A DNA stretch of 46,155 nt from Oscillospiraceae bacterium (GTDB lineage: Bacteria; Bacillota; Clostridia; Oscillospirales; Acutalibacteraceae): the NCBI GenBank assembly GCA_902787025.1, contig CADAER010000006.1, positions 1-46,155 on the forward strand. The letters are read 5' to 3'. The notes beneath the pieces are model-generated. The model was not told where the DNA came from and ran no database searches. It saw nothing but the letters and a program-made list of their open reading frames with translations. This document shows positions 16,887 to 24,076 of the stretch, one piece after another (position 1 is the stretch's first letter; each line of letters opens with the position of its first letter). A program made the position numbers and the translations under genes.

Positions 16887-17852
16887 TTACAGCTGAGCGC
16901 TCGCGAAACCGATGCATTCGCGCCCTCTTATCATATCCGCGGTGTTTCGCGCGTTGAAATACAGCCGCAGTTCGTTGTTCCAAAGCACAAGATGGCTCGC
17001 GTAAACAAACTGATTCATCCACTGCGCTCCGCCGGGTTCAAGCAGGACCTTTTCAAAGCGGAAGTCCTTTCCGTCGGGCGAGGTCAGAAGAAGTATCGCA
17101 GAGTGGCTGTGGCCGTCCTTTTCGTAAATGCCGTTCTGTATGCCGATGTATCCGTCGCGCAGGCGGTAAACTTTCAGGCAGCCGCAGCAGAGATTGAGAT
17201 ATTCGCTCTCTCTGTCGGGTGAGAGAACGGGTTTTTCTGTCTTGACATATCCCGAAGCGGGATAATCGCTTTCGGCGTATGTTATGTAGGTAGGCTCGCA
17301 GAAGCCGCAGTCTTTTATGAAGGTGAGCCCGCAGGAGCAGTAAAGGCGGAATCTGCCGTTTTCGTTAAGCAGAAACGGGTTTGAGATTGAAACTCCCCGT
17401 TCGCTTTTTTCGATATCCTGCGAAAAATCAATAACCGTCCGTGCCTCTGACCAATTTACAAGGTCGTCGCTTGATTTCACGGCGATTTCCGACCGCCATT
17501 TCGCGAGATTGACAAGAGTCAGCGCGTTCATAATAAGCGGGCGGGTTCTTTCGTAAAAGAGATAATATTTCCCGTCAATGAGGTTTATGTCGGGGCGCAT
17601 GCCTCTCGACGCTACCTTTACGGGTTTTCCGAATTTCACTCCGTCGTCGGAGGCGAGCATATACACGCCGAACTGCGTGTGGCAGAACAGCCGCCATTTC
17701 CCGTCGGGGGTGAGGTCGGGAGTCAGCAGGGAGGGGTCCGCCGCGGCGAGAGCGCCGCCGAAAGGTTTTATCACCGGGCTTCTCCCGTCCACGCGGAAAT
17801 CCGCGTTTATTACCTGCTCAATATTCAGTTCTTCGAGCCGTTGAATTGTCAT
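16887..17852 (-). CDS. Five-bladed beta-propeller glycosidase-like protein (GH43/GH130 clan fold)
   Basis: The protein has 321 residues with the repeating sheet motifs of the five-bladed propeller glycosidases: AAADPSLLTPD, GMRPDINLIDGKYYLFYE, SSDDLVNWSEA, SISNPFLLNENGRFRLYCS, CLKVYRLRDGYIGIQNG and YASHLVLWNNELRLYFNAR. An Asp early in the chain (ADPS) fits the catalytic position of such enzymes, but I cannot assign the family number or substrate. There is no signal peptide. It lies between the lipoprotein gene (9 bases) and the GH63-like gene (14 bases), so the three probably work on the same glycan. GGAG is about ten bases before the ATG. Confidence 0.7.
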   Translation of the reverse strand: MTIQRLEELNIEQVINADFRVDGRSPVIKPFGGALAAADPSLLTPDLTPDGKWRLFCHTQFGVYMLASDDGVKFGKPVKVASRGMRPDINLIDGKYYLFYERTRPLIMNALTLVNLAKWRSEIAVKSSDDLVNWSEARTVIDFSQDIEKSERGVSISNPFLLNENGRFRLYCSCGLTFIKDCGFCEPTYITYAESDYPASGYVKTEKPVLSPDRESEYLNLCCGCLKVYRLRDGYIGIQNGIYEKDGHSHSAILLLTSPDGKDFRFEKVLLEPGGAQWMNQFVYASHLVLWNNELRLYFNARNTADMIRGRECIGFASAQL

Positions 17853-17861
17853 CAGCAGTCT

Positions 17862-18803
17862 TTACTCCGCTTCCTGCAGTTTGAACGAACCGCTGTAATA
17901 ATAGCTTTCCCAGTCGTATTCCGTCTTCCAGTCGTCAAGCACGGGCAGAAGGTTGGGTTTGTCGTTTTCATCCGAGCCCGTGTAATAGAACGAGAGACAG
18001 GGCGTTTCGGTTGTTTTGTCGCCGTCGTGTTCGATCAAAACGGAAACGGACGTTGAATAAACGGTGTGGCCGCCGTCTTTTTCGGCAACAAGCTGATTTA
18101 TGTCGTTGAGCCGCACATCCCAGCTTTCGCCGCCGGATGTAAGCTTGCCGTTTTCTATTGTTATATCGCCTTTGTCGGAGGTCCAGGTTCCGTCAAAAGC
18201 GCTTATGTCATACAGGTTCGCAGCGAGGGAATCGACAATGTTTCCGTCCGCGTCGTTGCGGTATAAAGCGAGAAGAGCGCTCTGCGAAGATGTGAAATCG
18301 GGATTCCTCTCCTCGACCGCGACCATATAGAGAGCGTCATTCTCAATGGTGTATGCGAAATATGAAAGCGCCGTTGTTCCTTCCTCGACATCGCCGAGCA
18401 TTTCGGATTCGTTGCATACAATACTGACATCCCCCGCCTTTATGCAGGTGAAGTCAAAGGCGTTCTCGCCGTAGCTGTCGGTAACGGATTTCGCCGTTCC
18501 GTCCTCGTTGTAAATATAGGAATTCATTCCGTCCGCCGTGGTCCAGCTGCCGATAAGAGCGGGGTCGACCGAGCCGTCGGTTATGTCAACCAGGCTTTTG
18601 TATTTGCCCGCAATGCCGAGTTCCTCATCATTAAATGTGAGAGCGCTGAGTTTTTCAAGCGGATTCACCTTCTGCGCGGCGGGTTCAGCCGCCTGCGTGA
18701 CCTCTTCGGGAGTTTCCGTCTGTTTTGCCTGACATCCCCACAATGACACAACCATAAACGCGCAAAGGATAAAGCATACGGTTTTTATGATTCCTTTTTT
18801 CAT
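17862..18803 (-). CDS. Lipoprotein with beta-rich domains, first of the glycosidase operon
   Basis: The protein has 313 residues. A signal peptide ends in the lipobox LWGC (Cys24), so the mature protein should be lipid-anchored outside the membrane. A Thr/Glu/Ala-rich linker follows, then beta-rich repeats with GSWTTADGMNSYIYNEDGTA and FDGTWTSDKGDITIENGKL. This is the pattern of small domains that test 'expected versus observed' structure in Clostridia lipoproteins of unknown function. It does not look like an ABC substrate-binding protein. GGAGG precedes the ATG. It is followed after nine bases by the propeller glycosidase. Function unknown; surface binding of the glycan cleaved by the operon is a guess. 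Confidence 0.8.
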   Translation of the reverse strand: MKKGIIKTVCFILCAFMVVSLWGCQAKQTETPEEVTQAAEPAAQKVNPLEKLSALTFNDEELGIAGKYKSLVDITDGSVDPALIGSWTTADGMNSYIYNEDGTAKSVTDSYGENAFDFTCIKAGDVSIVCNESEMLGDVEEGTTALSYFAYTIENDALYMVAVEERNPDFTSSQSALLALYRNDADGNIVDSLAANLYDISAFDGTWTSDKGDITIENGKLTSGGESWDVRLNDINQLVAEKDGGHTVYSTSVSVLIEHDGDKTTETPCLSFYYTGSDENDKPNLLPVLDDWKTEYDWESYYYSGSFKLQEAE

Positions 18804-18899
18804 TTTGTCTGCCTCCGTTTGTTGTTTGTTTTATTTCAGAACAGTATGGCCGCGGCACACCGTTTTTTCGCGGTTTTCAACGCCGTTGCGGAGCGGTCG

Positions 18900-19220
18900 T
18901 CACAGGCTCTCTCTCACATAATATGTCCTGACCGCGTTCGTCGTAATCATGACCGTCTCCTGGTGAAAGAACGCGCACAGGTCGCGGGCGATTTCGTCAA
19001 CCGTTCCCTTTTTGGTGTCGACAAGCGAGATTATGAGGGAGTTTTCCTGGGTGTATGCGCCGTCCTCGTGAATATATCCGCCCTGTGCGACGGAAAAGGA
19101 GAACGCGACCTTATAACTTTTGCAAACGCCTTTCAGAATGTTTATGTATTTTTCGGTTTCAAAAAGCTGTCTGCCCGTTTCCGGGTCGTTGAGCCCGACA
19201 TAAATTTTCGTTTCGGTCAT
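18900..19220 (-). CDS. Small cytoplasmic protein of unknown function (106 aa)
   Basis: It starts TETKIYVGLNDPETGRQLFE and continues with alternating strands and helices. A central YIHEDGAYTQENSLIISLVD and the tail FFHQETVMITTNAVRTYYV suggest a small ferredoxin-like alpha/beta fold. There is no signal peptide, cysteine cluster or membrane segment. GAGGGA precedes the ATG, and a good promoter lies 42 bases upstream. The lipoprotein gene starts 96 bases downstream without a clear promoter or terminator between them, so this gene may lead the whole 19.2-8.6 kb minus-strand train. I do not recognise the family. Confidence 0.7.
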   Translation of the reverse strand: MTETKIYVGLNDPETGRQLFETEKYINILKGVCKSYKVAFSFSVAQGGYIHEDGAYTQENSLIISLVDTKKGTVDEIARDLCAFFHQETVMITTNAVRTYYVRESL

Positions 19221-19261
19221 AAAAATCCCTCAATCAATGATATGTTTTTGTATATAGTTCT

Positions 19262-19290
19262 ATTATTTATTATATCAGTAGATTTGTCAA
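19262..19290 (-). promoter_or_regulatory. Promoter of the 106-aa gene and probably the following gene train
   Basis: On the minus strand a perfect TTGACA is followed after 17 bases by AATAAT. Transcription would start near 19255, about 35 bases before the ATG at 19220. Confidence 0.65.
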
Positions 19291-19291
19291 T

Positions 19292-19332
19292 AAAAAAAGC
19301 CCGACGCCCCGCAACAATCTGCGGGGCGTCGG
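19292..19332 (-). terminator. Strong 13-bp GC-rich hairpin with minus-strand T-run
   Basis: CCGACGCCCCGCA (19301-19313) pairs perfectly with TGCGGGGCGTCGG (19320-19332). On the minus strand it is followed by seven T. It would stop minus-strand transcription coming from the right and insulate the promoter at 19262-19290. No obvious minus-strand gene feeds it. Confidence 0.7.
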
Positions 19333-19560
19333 TATATAAAAGAAAGGAGTTGAAATGGATGATGTCATTTTAGTTTTGCGGACGCTTTGGGAGAAACGGT
19401 GAAAGTGAGGAAAGACCGGTTCTCCCGCATCCTGCAAATATATATGAAAGAGAGTGGTATGGGCTTGTTTTTCTTTTCACCTGTATAATACTCTCTGCGC
19501 TGTCCCATTGTTCGGACAGAAAAAGCGTTTTTCGGGCTTTTTTTGACAAAAATCCGCCTT
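19333..19560 (+). other. Intergenic stretch with two tiny overlapping frames and stacked hairpins
   Basis: No normal gene is seen. AAAGGAGT stands before an ATG at 19355 that encodes only 15 residues (MDDVILVLRTLWEKR, stop at 19402). The stop overlaps a GTG at 19399 opening a 29-residue frame to 19488 (VKVRKDRFSR...). Downstream CTGTCC/GGACAG (19500-19519) and AAAAAGC/GCTTTTT (19520-19542) look like a terminator. It could be a small peptide pair, a frameshifted remnant or a small RNA. The strong Shine-Dalgarno is the only coding evidence. Confidence 0.25.
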
Positions 19561-19574
19561 TTTTCGCGGATTTC

Positions 19575-19603
19575 TTGATTTTTTCGCTGTTTTTTTATAA
19601 AAT
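19575..19603 (+). promoter_or_regulatory. Promoter of the glycerophosphodiesterase operon
   Basis: TTGATT (19575-19580), a 17-base spacer and TAAAAT (19598-19603) precede the gene at 19637. GGAGG stands ahead of its ATG. Confidence 0.5.
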
Positions 19604-19636
19604 AATTCCGTAAAAATACGAAACGGAGGAGAAAAT

Positions 19637-20626
19637 ATGCACACATTTGTAATTATCCTTCTCACGCTGCTTGTTTTTCTGGTTCTCTGCCTGCTCGTTT
19701 TTGTGGTATGGCCGATTATCGCGGGGCTTTTCATCCCGAAAAACCTGCGCGGCGAGTTTAAAAACGAGGGCGCGATTTTCGCCGACGGCAAGGCGCAGAT
19801 AGGCGCGCACAGGGCGGGAGCGGGCATAGCGCCCGAAAACACGCCGCTCGCGTTCGACATCTGCCTCAACACGACCGAGTTCGACGTGCAGGAGCTTGAA
19901 TTCGACCTGCACCGCACGAAGGACGGAAAACTGATTATTCTTCACGACGGCACGCTCGACCGCACGACGGACGCCGCCGAGAAATTCGGCAGGGAGGGCA
20001 TCACTCCCGCCGACCTCACCTATGAGGAAATCCGTTCGCTCAACCCGGGCGAGAGCTTTGTGAACGACAAGGGCGAAATGCCGTTCAAGGGTCTGCGCGG
20101 AGCGGACATCCCCGACAGTCTGCGCGTTCCGCTTCTTGAGGAAATCATCGACAAAATCGAGGCTCACGGCGAGTATCTTTACAGCATAGACATAAAGGAC
20201 AAGGGCGAGCGCGGAAGAAAGGCCGCCGACGAGCTTATTGAACTCATCAACCGCAAGGGGATAGCGGACAGGGTGATTGTCGCCACATTCAACAACGACA
20301 TCACGAAGTATCTCACGAAAAAATACCCGAAGGTTCAGCGCTCGATAGGCGTTTTCGAAGGGCTGCTCTTCTATTTCTGCTACGCCTTCAATTTCAACCT
20401 GCAGAAAGAGGAGCTCGGCTTCAAGGCGGTTCAGATTCCTGCCAACCAGTTCAAGATTCTGCGGCCCGGCACGGAGAGATTCGTCCGCTACTGCCACAAG
20501 CACGGAATAGCGGTTCAGTATTGGACCATTGACGATGTCAAGGAGATAAAACGGCTGAGCGACATCGGCGCGGACTGCATCATCACAAACGTTCCCGACA
20601 AAATGTTCAATTTGCTTTACAGATAA
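19637..20626 (+). CDS. Membrane-anchored glycerophosphodiester phosphodiesterase
   Basis: The protein has 329 residues. One N-terminal membrane segment (~4-32) is followed by a complete GDPD TIM-barrel: AHRAGAGIAPENT, then QELEFDLHRTKDGKLIILHD with the metal-binding Glu/Asp and catalytic His pair, LDRTTD, YSIDIKDKG, and the late VQYWTIDD and CIITNVPD segments. It hydrolyses glycerophosphodiesters to glycerol-3-phosphate and an alcohol. With its anchor it may act on lipid head groups or teichoic acid fragments at the membrane face. Topology by eye is uncertain. GGAGG precedes the ATG. A small secreted peptide gene follows after 20 bases. Confidence 0.9.
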   Translation: MHTFVIILLTLLVFLVLCLLVFVVWPIIAGLFIPKNLRGEFKNEGAIFADGKAQIGAHRAGAGIAPENTPLAFDICLNTTEFDVQELEFDLHRTKDGKLIILHDGTLDRTTDAAEKFGREGITPADLTYEEIRSLNPGESFVNDKGEMPFKGLRGADIPDSLRVPLLEEIIDKIEAHGEYLYSIDIKDKGERGRKAADELIELINRKGIADRVIVATFNNDITKYLTKKYPKVQRSIGVFEGLLFYFCYAFNFNLQKEELGFKAVQIPANQFKILRPGTERFVRYCHKHGIAVQYWTIDDVKEIKRLSDIGADCIITNVPDKMFNLLYR

Positions 20627-20646
20627 AAAAAGAAGGGGTAATAAAA

Positions 20647-20883
20647 ATGATAGCATTGAAAAAAATAATCGCCGTTCTGCTCTGTATGATTATCGCTTTC
20701 GGATGCTTCGCCGTCGCGGCGGGGGCTGTTGTAAAAGATATGCCAAACAGGTATAGTCAGGAAGCGGACAAATATCAGGAAACGGCGCAGGAAAAACTTC
20801 TGAACGGCGATATATTCGGAGCGTTTATTTACTATATGCGGAGTGTTTATTACCGTATGTTAGCCATCACGATAAAAGCGTAA
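20647..20883 (+). CDS. Small secreted peptide (78 aa)
   Basis: The first ~28 residues are a strong signal peptide (MIALKKIIAVLLCM... ending AAGAVVKD). The mature ~50 residues are polar and Tyr-rich, with two short helices (YQETAQEKLLNG and FIYYMRSVYYRM). AAGAAGGGG stands before the ATG. It is in the same transcript as the glycerophosphodiesterase and is followed by a strong terminator. Similar short exported proteins occur in Clostridia, but I cannot name a function. A membrane-associated or envelope-stress role would be a guess. Confidence 0.7.
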   Translation: MIALKKIIAVLLCMIIAFGCFAVAAGAVVKDMPNRYSQEADKYQETAQEKLLNGDIFGAFIYYMRSVYYRMLAITIKA

Positions 20884-20897
20884 CAGAACAATAACGC

Positions 20898-20931
20898 AAA
20901 AAACTCACCGCTTCGCAACGGTGAGTTTTTT
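20898..20931 (+). terminator. Terminator after the small secreted peptide
   Basis: AAAAAACTCACCG and CGGTGAGTTTTTT form a perfect 13-bp stem around CTTCGCAA, ending in a T-run. Confidence 0.9.
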
Positions 20932-21014
20932 GTTTATTCACAGAAGAGGACATATAATGATCGTGTAATTCCTGATTCCGAATGCCGAATTATTAATTAA
21001 GGGACTTGCGGGCG

Positions 21015-21240
21015 GATCGGCGGGCGGATGATATCCGCCCCTACGCAAAATGTATGTTTATTATTTTGCGGGGACACCTCATCCGGTTTCGCTGCGCTCA
21101 ACCACCTTTTTTCTCCGAGGGGGAGGCTTGACCCTCTCCGTCGCCTTCGGCGACACCTCTCCCAAAGGGCGAGGCAAGAAAACTTCCTCCGTCACGGCTT
21201 CGCCGTGCCACCAAAGGAGGAGGCTGTAATAATGTGGGCG
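21015..21240. repeat. Mosaic hairpin repeat block A
   Basis: The block contains GGGCGGAT-GAT-ATCCGCCC followed by CCTACG (21022-21046), GTCGCC-TTC-GGCGAC (21148-21162) and CACGGC-TTC-GCCGTG (~21194-21208). The last is flanked by CCTCCGT and the CCACC...GGAGGAGGC context that recurs at 38.7-39.1 and 41.6-42.1 kb. The whole stretch 20932-21336 has no gene. Confidence 0.65.
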
Positions 21241-21336
21241 TTGTCCACACTGATTTTTATTTGGAACGCGAAAACGCGGTCTCTACGGTTTGTGCGGATT
21301 TCTGATTCCTGATTCCTGAAATCCGACACCTGACTG

Positions 21337-21513
21337 TTATGCGCCGAGCAGGCCGGAGACGAGGGAGATGAGTCCGCCGAGATTTTCGGAAGTCCAGCCG
21401 AGAAGGTCGGAAATCCATACCCAGCCGTCAACAAAAAGCTGAACATTGCCTGCGGCGAGAGCGATAATGCCCGAAAGATAGCCGAATGCTTCCATTAAAG
21501 TATCAAAATCCAT
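21337..21513 (-). CDS. Small hydrophobic/amphipathic protein (58 aa)
   Basis: The chain is MDFDTLMEAF, then GYLSGIIALAAGN, a Trp/Val-rich helix (QLFVDGWVWISDLLGW), and GGLISLVSGLLGA. It is mostly hydrophobic with acidic spots and no positive residue, and there is no classical signal peptide. I chose the ATG at 21513, six codons inside a longer frame, because AAGAGG stands seven bases before it. A near-consensus promoter and an operator-like palindrome lie upstream, so it is a deliberately regulated gene. It could be a membrane peptide, a toxin-like or surface-active peptide, or a leaderless bacteriocin. None is shown. Confidence 0.65.
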   Translation of the reverse strand: MDFDTLMEAFGYLSGIIALAAGNVQLFVDGWVWISDLLGWTSENLGGLISLVSGLLGA

Positions 21514-21540
21514 AATTAAACCTCTTTTCATATTTCTCTG

Positions 21541-21556
21541 GTTAGCGGCTGCTAAC
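21541..21556. promoter_or_regulatory. Operator-like palindrome GTTAGC-GGCT-GCTAAC
   Basis: A perfect 6-bp inverted repeat lies right at the expected transcription start of the small hydrophobic gene, just downstream of its -10. The same core recurs at 21634-21661. The size and position fit a dimeric repressor site, for example of the MarR type. No such regulator gene is in the window. Confidence 0.5.
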
Positions 21557-21564
21557 TGAATTGA

Positions 21565-21593
21565 ATTATACAGTCCGCGGGAGATAAAGTCAA
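21565..21593 (-). promoter_or_regulatory. Promoter of the small hydrophobic protein gene
   Basis: On the minus strand TTGACT, a 17-base spacer and a perfect TATAAT are found. Transcription would start within or next to the palindrome at 21541-21556. Confidence 0.8.
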
Positions 21594-21633
21594 AAAAAAA
21601 GCGGCGGAATTTTCAAATTCGGCGATATAAACA

Positions 21634-21661
21634 AAAACAGTTAGCGGTTGCTAACTGTTTT
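21634..21661 (-). terminator. 12-bp palindrome, terminator and possible second operator
   Basis: AAAACAGTTAGC (21634-21645) and GCTAACTGTTTT (21650-21661) form a perfect stem with a GGTT loop. On the minus strand a T-rich tail follows, so it can terminate the ADP-ribosylglycohydrolase transcript ending at 21706. Its core GTTAGCGGTTGCTAAC differs by one base from the site at 21541, so a shared binding protein is possible. Confidence 0.6.
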
Positions 21662-21705
21662 GCACATTTTTTATTTGTTTTCGGGTTGTTCTTTTGTTTT
21701 CGGGC

Positions 21706-22500
21706 TTATCCGATTCTTTCGTAAAACCTGTCAACAACCTCGAGCATATCCGCGGGGAGCATTTTCCTGCCCTCCTCTTTTATTTCATCGGGGATGCCGT
21801 AAAAAGCCTCCGCGATGCCTCCCGCTATGCAGGTAAGCGTGTCGCAGTCGCCGCCGAGAGAGACGGCGGTTCTTATGACATCCTCGAAATCTTCGCCCTC
21901 GAAGAACGCGGTGAGCGCTTCGGGAACGGTTTCCTGGCAGGATTCGACATGATGATAGCCGGGTCTTATTTCATCGCACGTGCGAGAGAGATTATAGCCG
22001 AACTCGTTTATGATATATTCCTTTATTTCCTCCTTGGTTTTTCCCGTTCTCGCGAGAAAAATCGCCGACGCGGTCGCTTCCGCGCCCTTTATTCCCTCGG
22101 GGTGGTTGTGAGTTACCTCCGCTGAGAGCCTTGCCGCCCTGCGTGTTTCGTCGAGCGTGTCATAAAGTCTGCCCGCCGCGGAAACGCGCATAGCCGAGCC
22201 GTTGCCGAAGCTGCCGTAGGGCTGCGGATTCGGGGAACGGAGCCAGTCGTAGAATCTTACGCCGTAACCCGCGCCCGGATATTTATGCCCCCATTTTTGC
22301 ATGGAGTCAACGGTTTTCGCTCTGATTTCATCATCGGAACAGCCTTCGCTGTCAAGCAGGGCCTCAGCCACCGCGACGGTCATGACCGAATCGTCGGTGA
22401 ACTCGCAGCCTCTTGAAAAAAGCGGGAAATCCTTCGTTTTGTTTCCCATATCGAACTCGTAGGGCGAGCCGATAATATCGCCGAGAATTGCTCCCAACAT
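21706..22500 (-). CDS. ADP-ribosylglycohydrolase family protein
   Basis: The protein has 264 residues with the DraG/ARH fold signatures: MLGAILGDIIGSPYEF, FTDDSVMTVAVAEALL (metal-binding Thr-Asp-Asp), GNGSAMRVSA, THNHPEGIKGA and the C-terminal LGGDCDTLTCIAGGIAEA with the second Asp cluster. It should remove ADP-ribose, from proteins or a small molecule, using two Mg ions in the cytoplasm. No dinitrogenase reductase or ADP-ribosyltransferase gene lies nearby, so the target is unknown. AGAGGGG precedes the ATG and overlaps the stop region of the upstream lipase gene 16 bases away. The two are co-transcribed. Confidence 0.9.
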   Translation of the reverse strand: MLGAILGDIIGSPYEFDMGNKTKDFPLFSRGCEFTDDSVMTVAVAEALLDSEGCSDDEIRAKTVDSMQKWGHKYPGAGYGVRFYDWLRSPNPQPYGSFGNGSAMRVSAAGRLYDTLDETRRAARLSAEVTHNHPEGIKGAEATASAIFLARTGKTKEEIKEYIINEFGYNLSRTCDEIRPGYHHVESCQETVPEALTAFFEGEDFEDVIRTAVSLGGDCDTLTCIAGGIAEAFYGIPDEIKEEGRKMLPADMLEVVDRFYERIG

Positions 22501-22516
22501 AATTTAAACCCCTCTT

Positions 22517-23674
22517 TCAGATTGAATTTATCATCGAAATATGTTCGATGTAGAAAAGCCGCACATTGTTGTTTTTCATAAGTCCGCCCTGGAGAGACAT
22601 ATGGTCGCCTCTGTAAACGGGCATAATGTTCCAAACGCCGGGCTCGATGCTGTTTTTGTCGAACTCCCTTTGGGGATCATTGAACGGGGCGAGGGCGGAA
22701 ATCGTGTTGACGAGGCCGTCGTTTTCCTGCCAGCTTTCATCAAGCACGGTTCCGTTTCCCGACACGCCCGTGTATTTGCAGATAAGCTTCGCGCTGTTGA
22801 CGAAAAGAGGCTCCATTCCGTCGGTGTCCGCCTGCCAGTTTCCGTTTTCGTCCTTTGACGACATACTGCACGCGTATGAGAAGTAGTAGATGCCGGGCAC
22901 GGTCCCGATTTTCTCGTTTAAAAGAGCCGCTCCGTCGATATCCATATCGTATGAGGCGGAATCCTCGAAAATTCTGCCGTCGGAGTTTTCGTGGGATGCC
23001 ATAAACATAATTTCGGTCTCGACCGCCTCGCCTATGGTGCCGCCGTTGTCGCGCACGCCGTGGCCGACGAGATATGCCGTCGTGCCGTTATGCGGGGAGG
23101 CGAGAGTGGTTATGCTGTAAATGTAATCCGCCTTGCCGCCCGTGAAAAGACCCGAGATTTCGGATTTATCCGTCGCCGCCTGCTCTTCGGGGCTTCCGTC
23201 CGCCATAAGCCTGGCGAGAAGCCTTATCGTCGCGCCGCCGAAGGAGTGCCCGAAAAGGTTTATCTTGTTTTCGGAATCCCATTTTTCAACAAGCGGTTTT
23301 TTTGAATAGTCCGTGCCGTATCTGTCGTGGCCGCACCGCGCGGAATGTTCTTTGCCGTAGTCAACCTTTGTTCCCGTCAGCTGGGCGTAAAGCTCGCAGG
23401 TGCGGTCCCATGTGCTGTCGGAGGGAGCGACCGATGCCGCGTGGCAGCTTAAACCGCGCGCGCTCAGATATTTCATAAGGTCGCCGCCGAAAATGCCCCA
23501 GTAGGGCATAATGTTGTAAACGAAATCGTAGCTGCCCCAGCCCGAAAGCCCGTGAACAAAAACATTTTCGTATTGCGTGTTCCACCCTTCGGTGTCAATC
23601 ACCGCTTTCGGAATGTTCGCCGTGGGAATGAAGAACATTATGACGGCAAGAAATACGGAAATTATACTCTGCAT
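22517..23674 (-). CDS. Secreted zinc-containing lipase (Geobacillus/Staphylococcus type, family I.5/I.6)
   Basis: The protein has 385 residues with a signal peptide (MQSIISVFLAVIMFF). The sequence follows thermoalkalophilic lipases closely: VFVHGLSGWG oxyanion region, YWG, WDRTCELYAQL, VDYGKEH then RCGHDRYG, and GHSFGG with Ser144. ENDGLVNT holds the acid residue and RGDHMSLQG the catalytic His. The zinc ligands of the Geobacillus L1 lipase (Asp61, His81, His87) have counterparts at Asp90, His110 and His116. It should hydrolyse triacylglycerols or short-chain esters outside the cell. I chose the ATG at 23674 because GGGAGG precedes it and the signal peptide begins there; the longer frame would start upstream of the promoter. 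It is followed directly by the ADP-ribosylglycohydrolase gene. Confidence 0.9.
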   Translation of the reverse strand: MQSIISVFLAVIMFFIPTANIPKAVIDTEGWNTQYENVFVHGLSGWGSYDFVYNIMPYWGIFGGDLMKYLSARGLSCHAASVAPSDSTWDRTCELYAQLTGTKVDYGKEHSARCGHDRYGTDYSKKPLVEKWDSENKINLFGHSFGGATIRLLARLMADGSPEEQAATDKSEISGLFTGGKADYIYSITTLASPHNGTTAYLVGHGVRDNGGTIGEAVETEIMFMASHENSDGRIFEDSASYDMDIDGAALLNEKIGTVPGIYYFSYACSMSSKDENGNWQADTDGMEPLFVNSAKLICKYTGVSGNGTVLDESWQENDGLVNTISALAPFNDPQREFDKNSIEPGVWNIMPVYRGDHMSLQGGLMKNNNVRLFYIEHISMINSI

Positions 23675-23709
23675 AAAACGGCCTCCCTGAATATTCTTAT
23701 ATCGAAACA

Positions 23710-23738
23710 ATAATACCATACTCACTCAAAAATGTCCA
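23710..23738 (-). promoter_or_regulatory. Promoter of the lipase/ADP-ribosylglycohydrolase operon
   Basis: On the minus strand TGGACA, 17 bases and TATTAT occur, with TGG forming an extended -10. The start would be near 23703. Confidence 0.6.
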
Positions 23739-23797
23739 CAGCGGAGAAGATAAGGGAGGGTCTTTGTTATATTGGTTATAATATATAATATTATTTA

Positions 23798-23826
23798 TTG
23801 AATTATTAAAGGCGGTGTGATATACT
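23798..23826 (+). promoter_or_regulatory. Promoter of the DUF951-prfA operon
   Basis: TTGAAT (23798-23803), a 17-base spacer and TATACT (23821-23826) with an extended TGA are seen. Transcription would start near 23833, about 47 bases before the first gene. Confidence 0.65.
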
Positions 23827-23879
23827 TTTATTTTGGATTGATATCTTTATTATTTCGGAACAAAACGGGAGAGACGGTT

Positions 23880-24074
23880 ATGGATGTTCGCACGGGCGAC
23901 AGACTTGTTATGAAAAAGAAACATCCCTGCGGGGCGGACACCTTTCTTGTGCTGCGCATAGGGGCGGATTTCAAGATCCGCTGCGAGGGCTGCGGCCGCG
24001 AGATTATGAACACCCGTGTAAAAGTGGAAAAGAACATAAAGAAAATACTGCGTGAGGAAAACGGAACAGACTGA
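23880..24074 (+). CDS. DUF951 family protein (YyzM-like)
   Basis: The protein has 64 residues. DVRTGDRLVMKKKHPCG, then LVLRIGADFKIRCEGCGR and VKVEKNIKKIL are the hallmarks of DUF951. This small, conserved Firmicutes protein has three cysteines (HPCG and CEGCG) that probably bind zinc. Its biochemical role is not established. I chose the ATG at 23880, preceded by GGGAGAG, because the family begins at this MDV motif; an earlier in-frame ATG has no ribosome site and lies upstream of the predicted transcription start. Two bases separate its stop from prfA. Confidence 0.85.
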   Translation: MDVRTGDRLVMKKKHPCGADTFLVLRIGADFKIRCEGCGREIMNTRVKVEKNIKKILREENGTD

Positions 24075-24076
24075 TT

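Noticed and set aside
19365-19646. 93-codon minus-strand frame
   Set aside because: It begins over the ribosome site of the phosphodiesterase gene, is AT-driven Lys/Phe-rich, and covers that gene's promoter.
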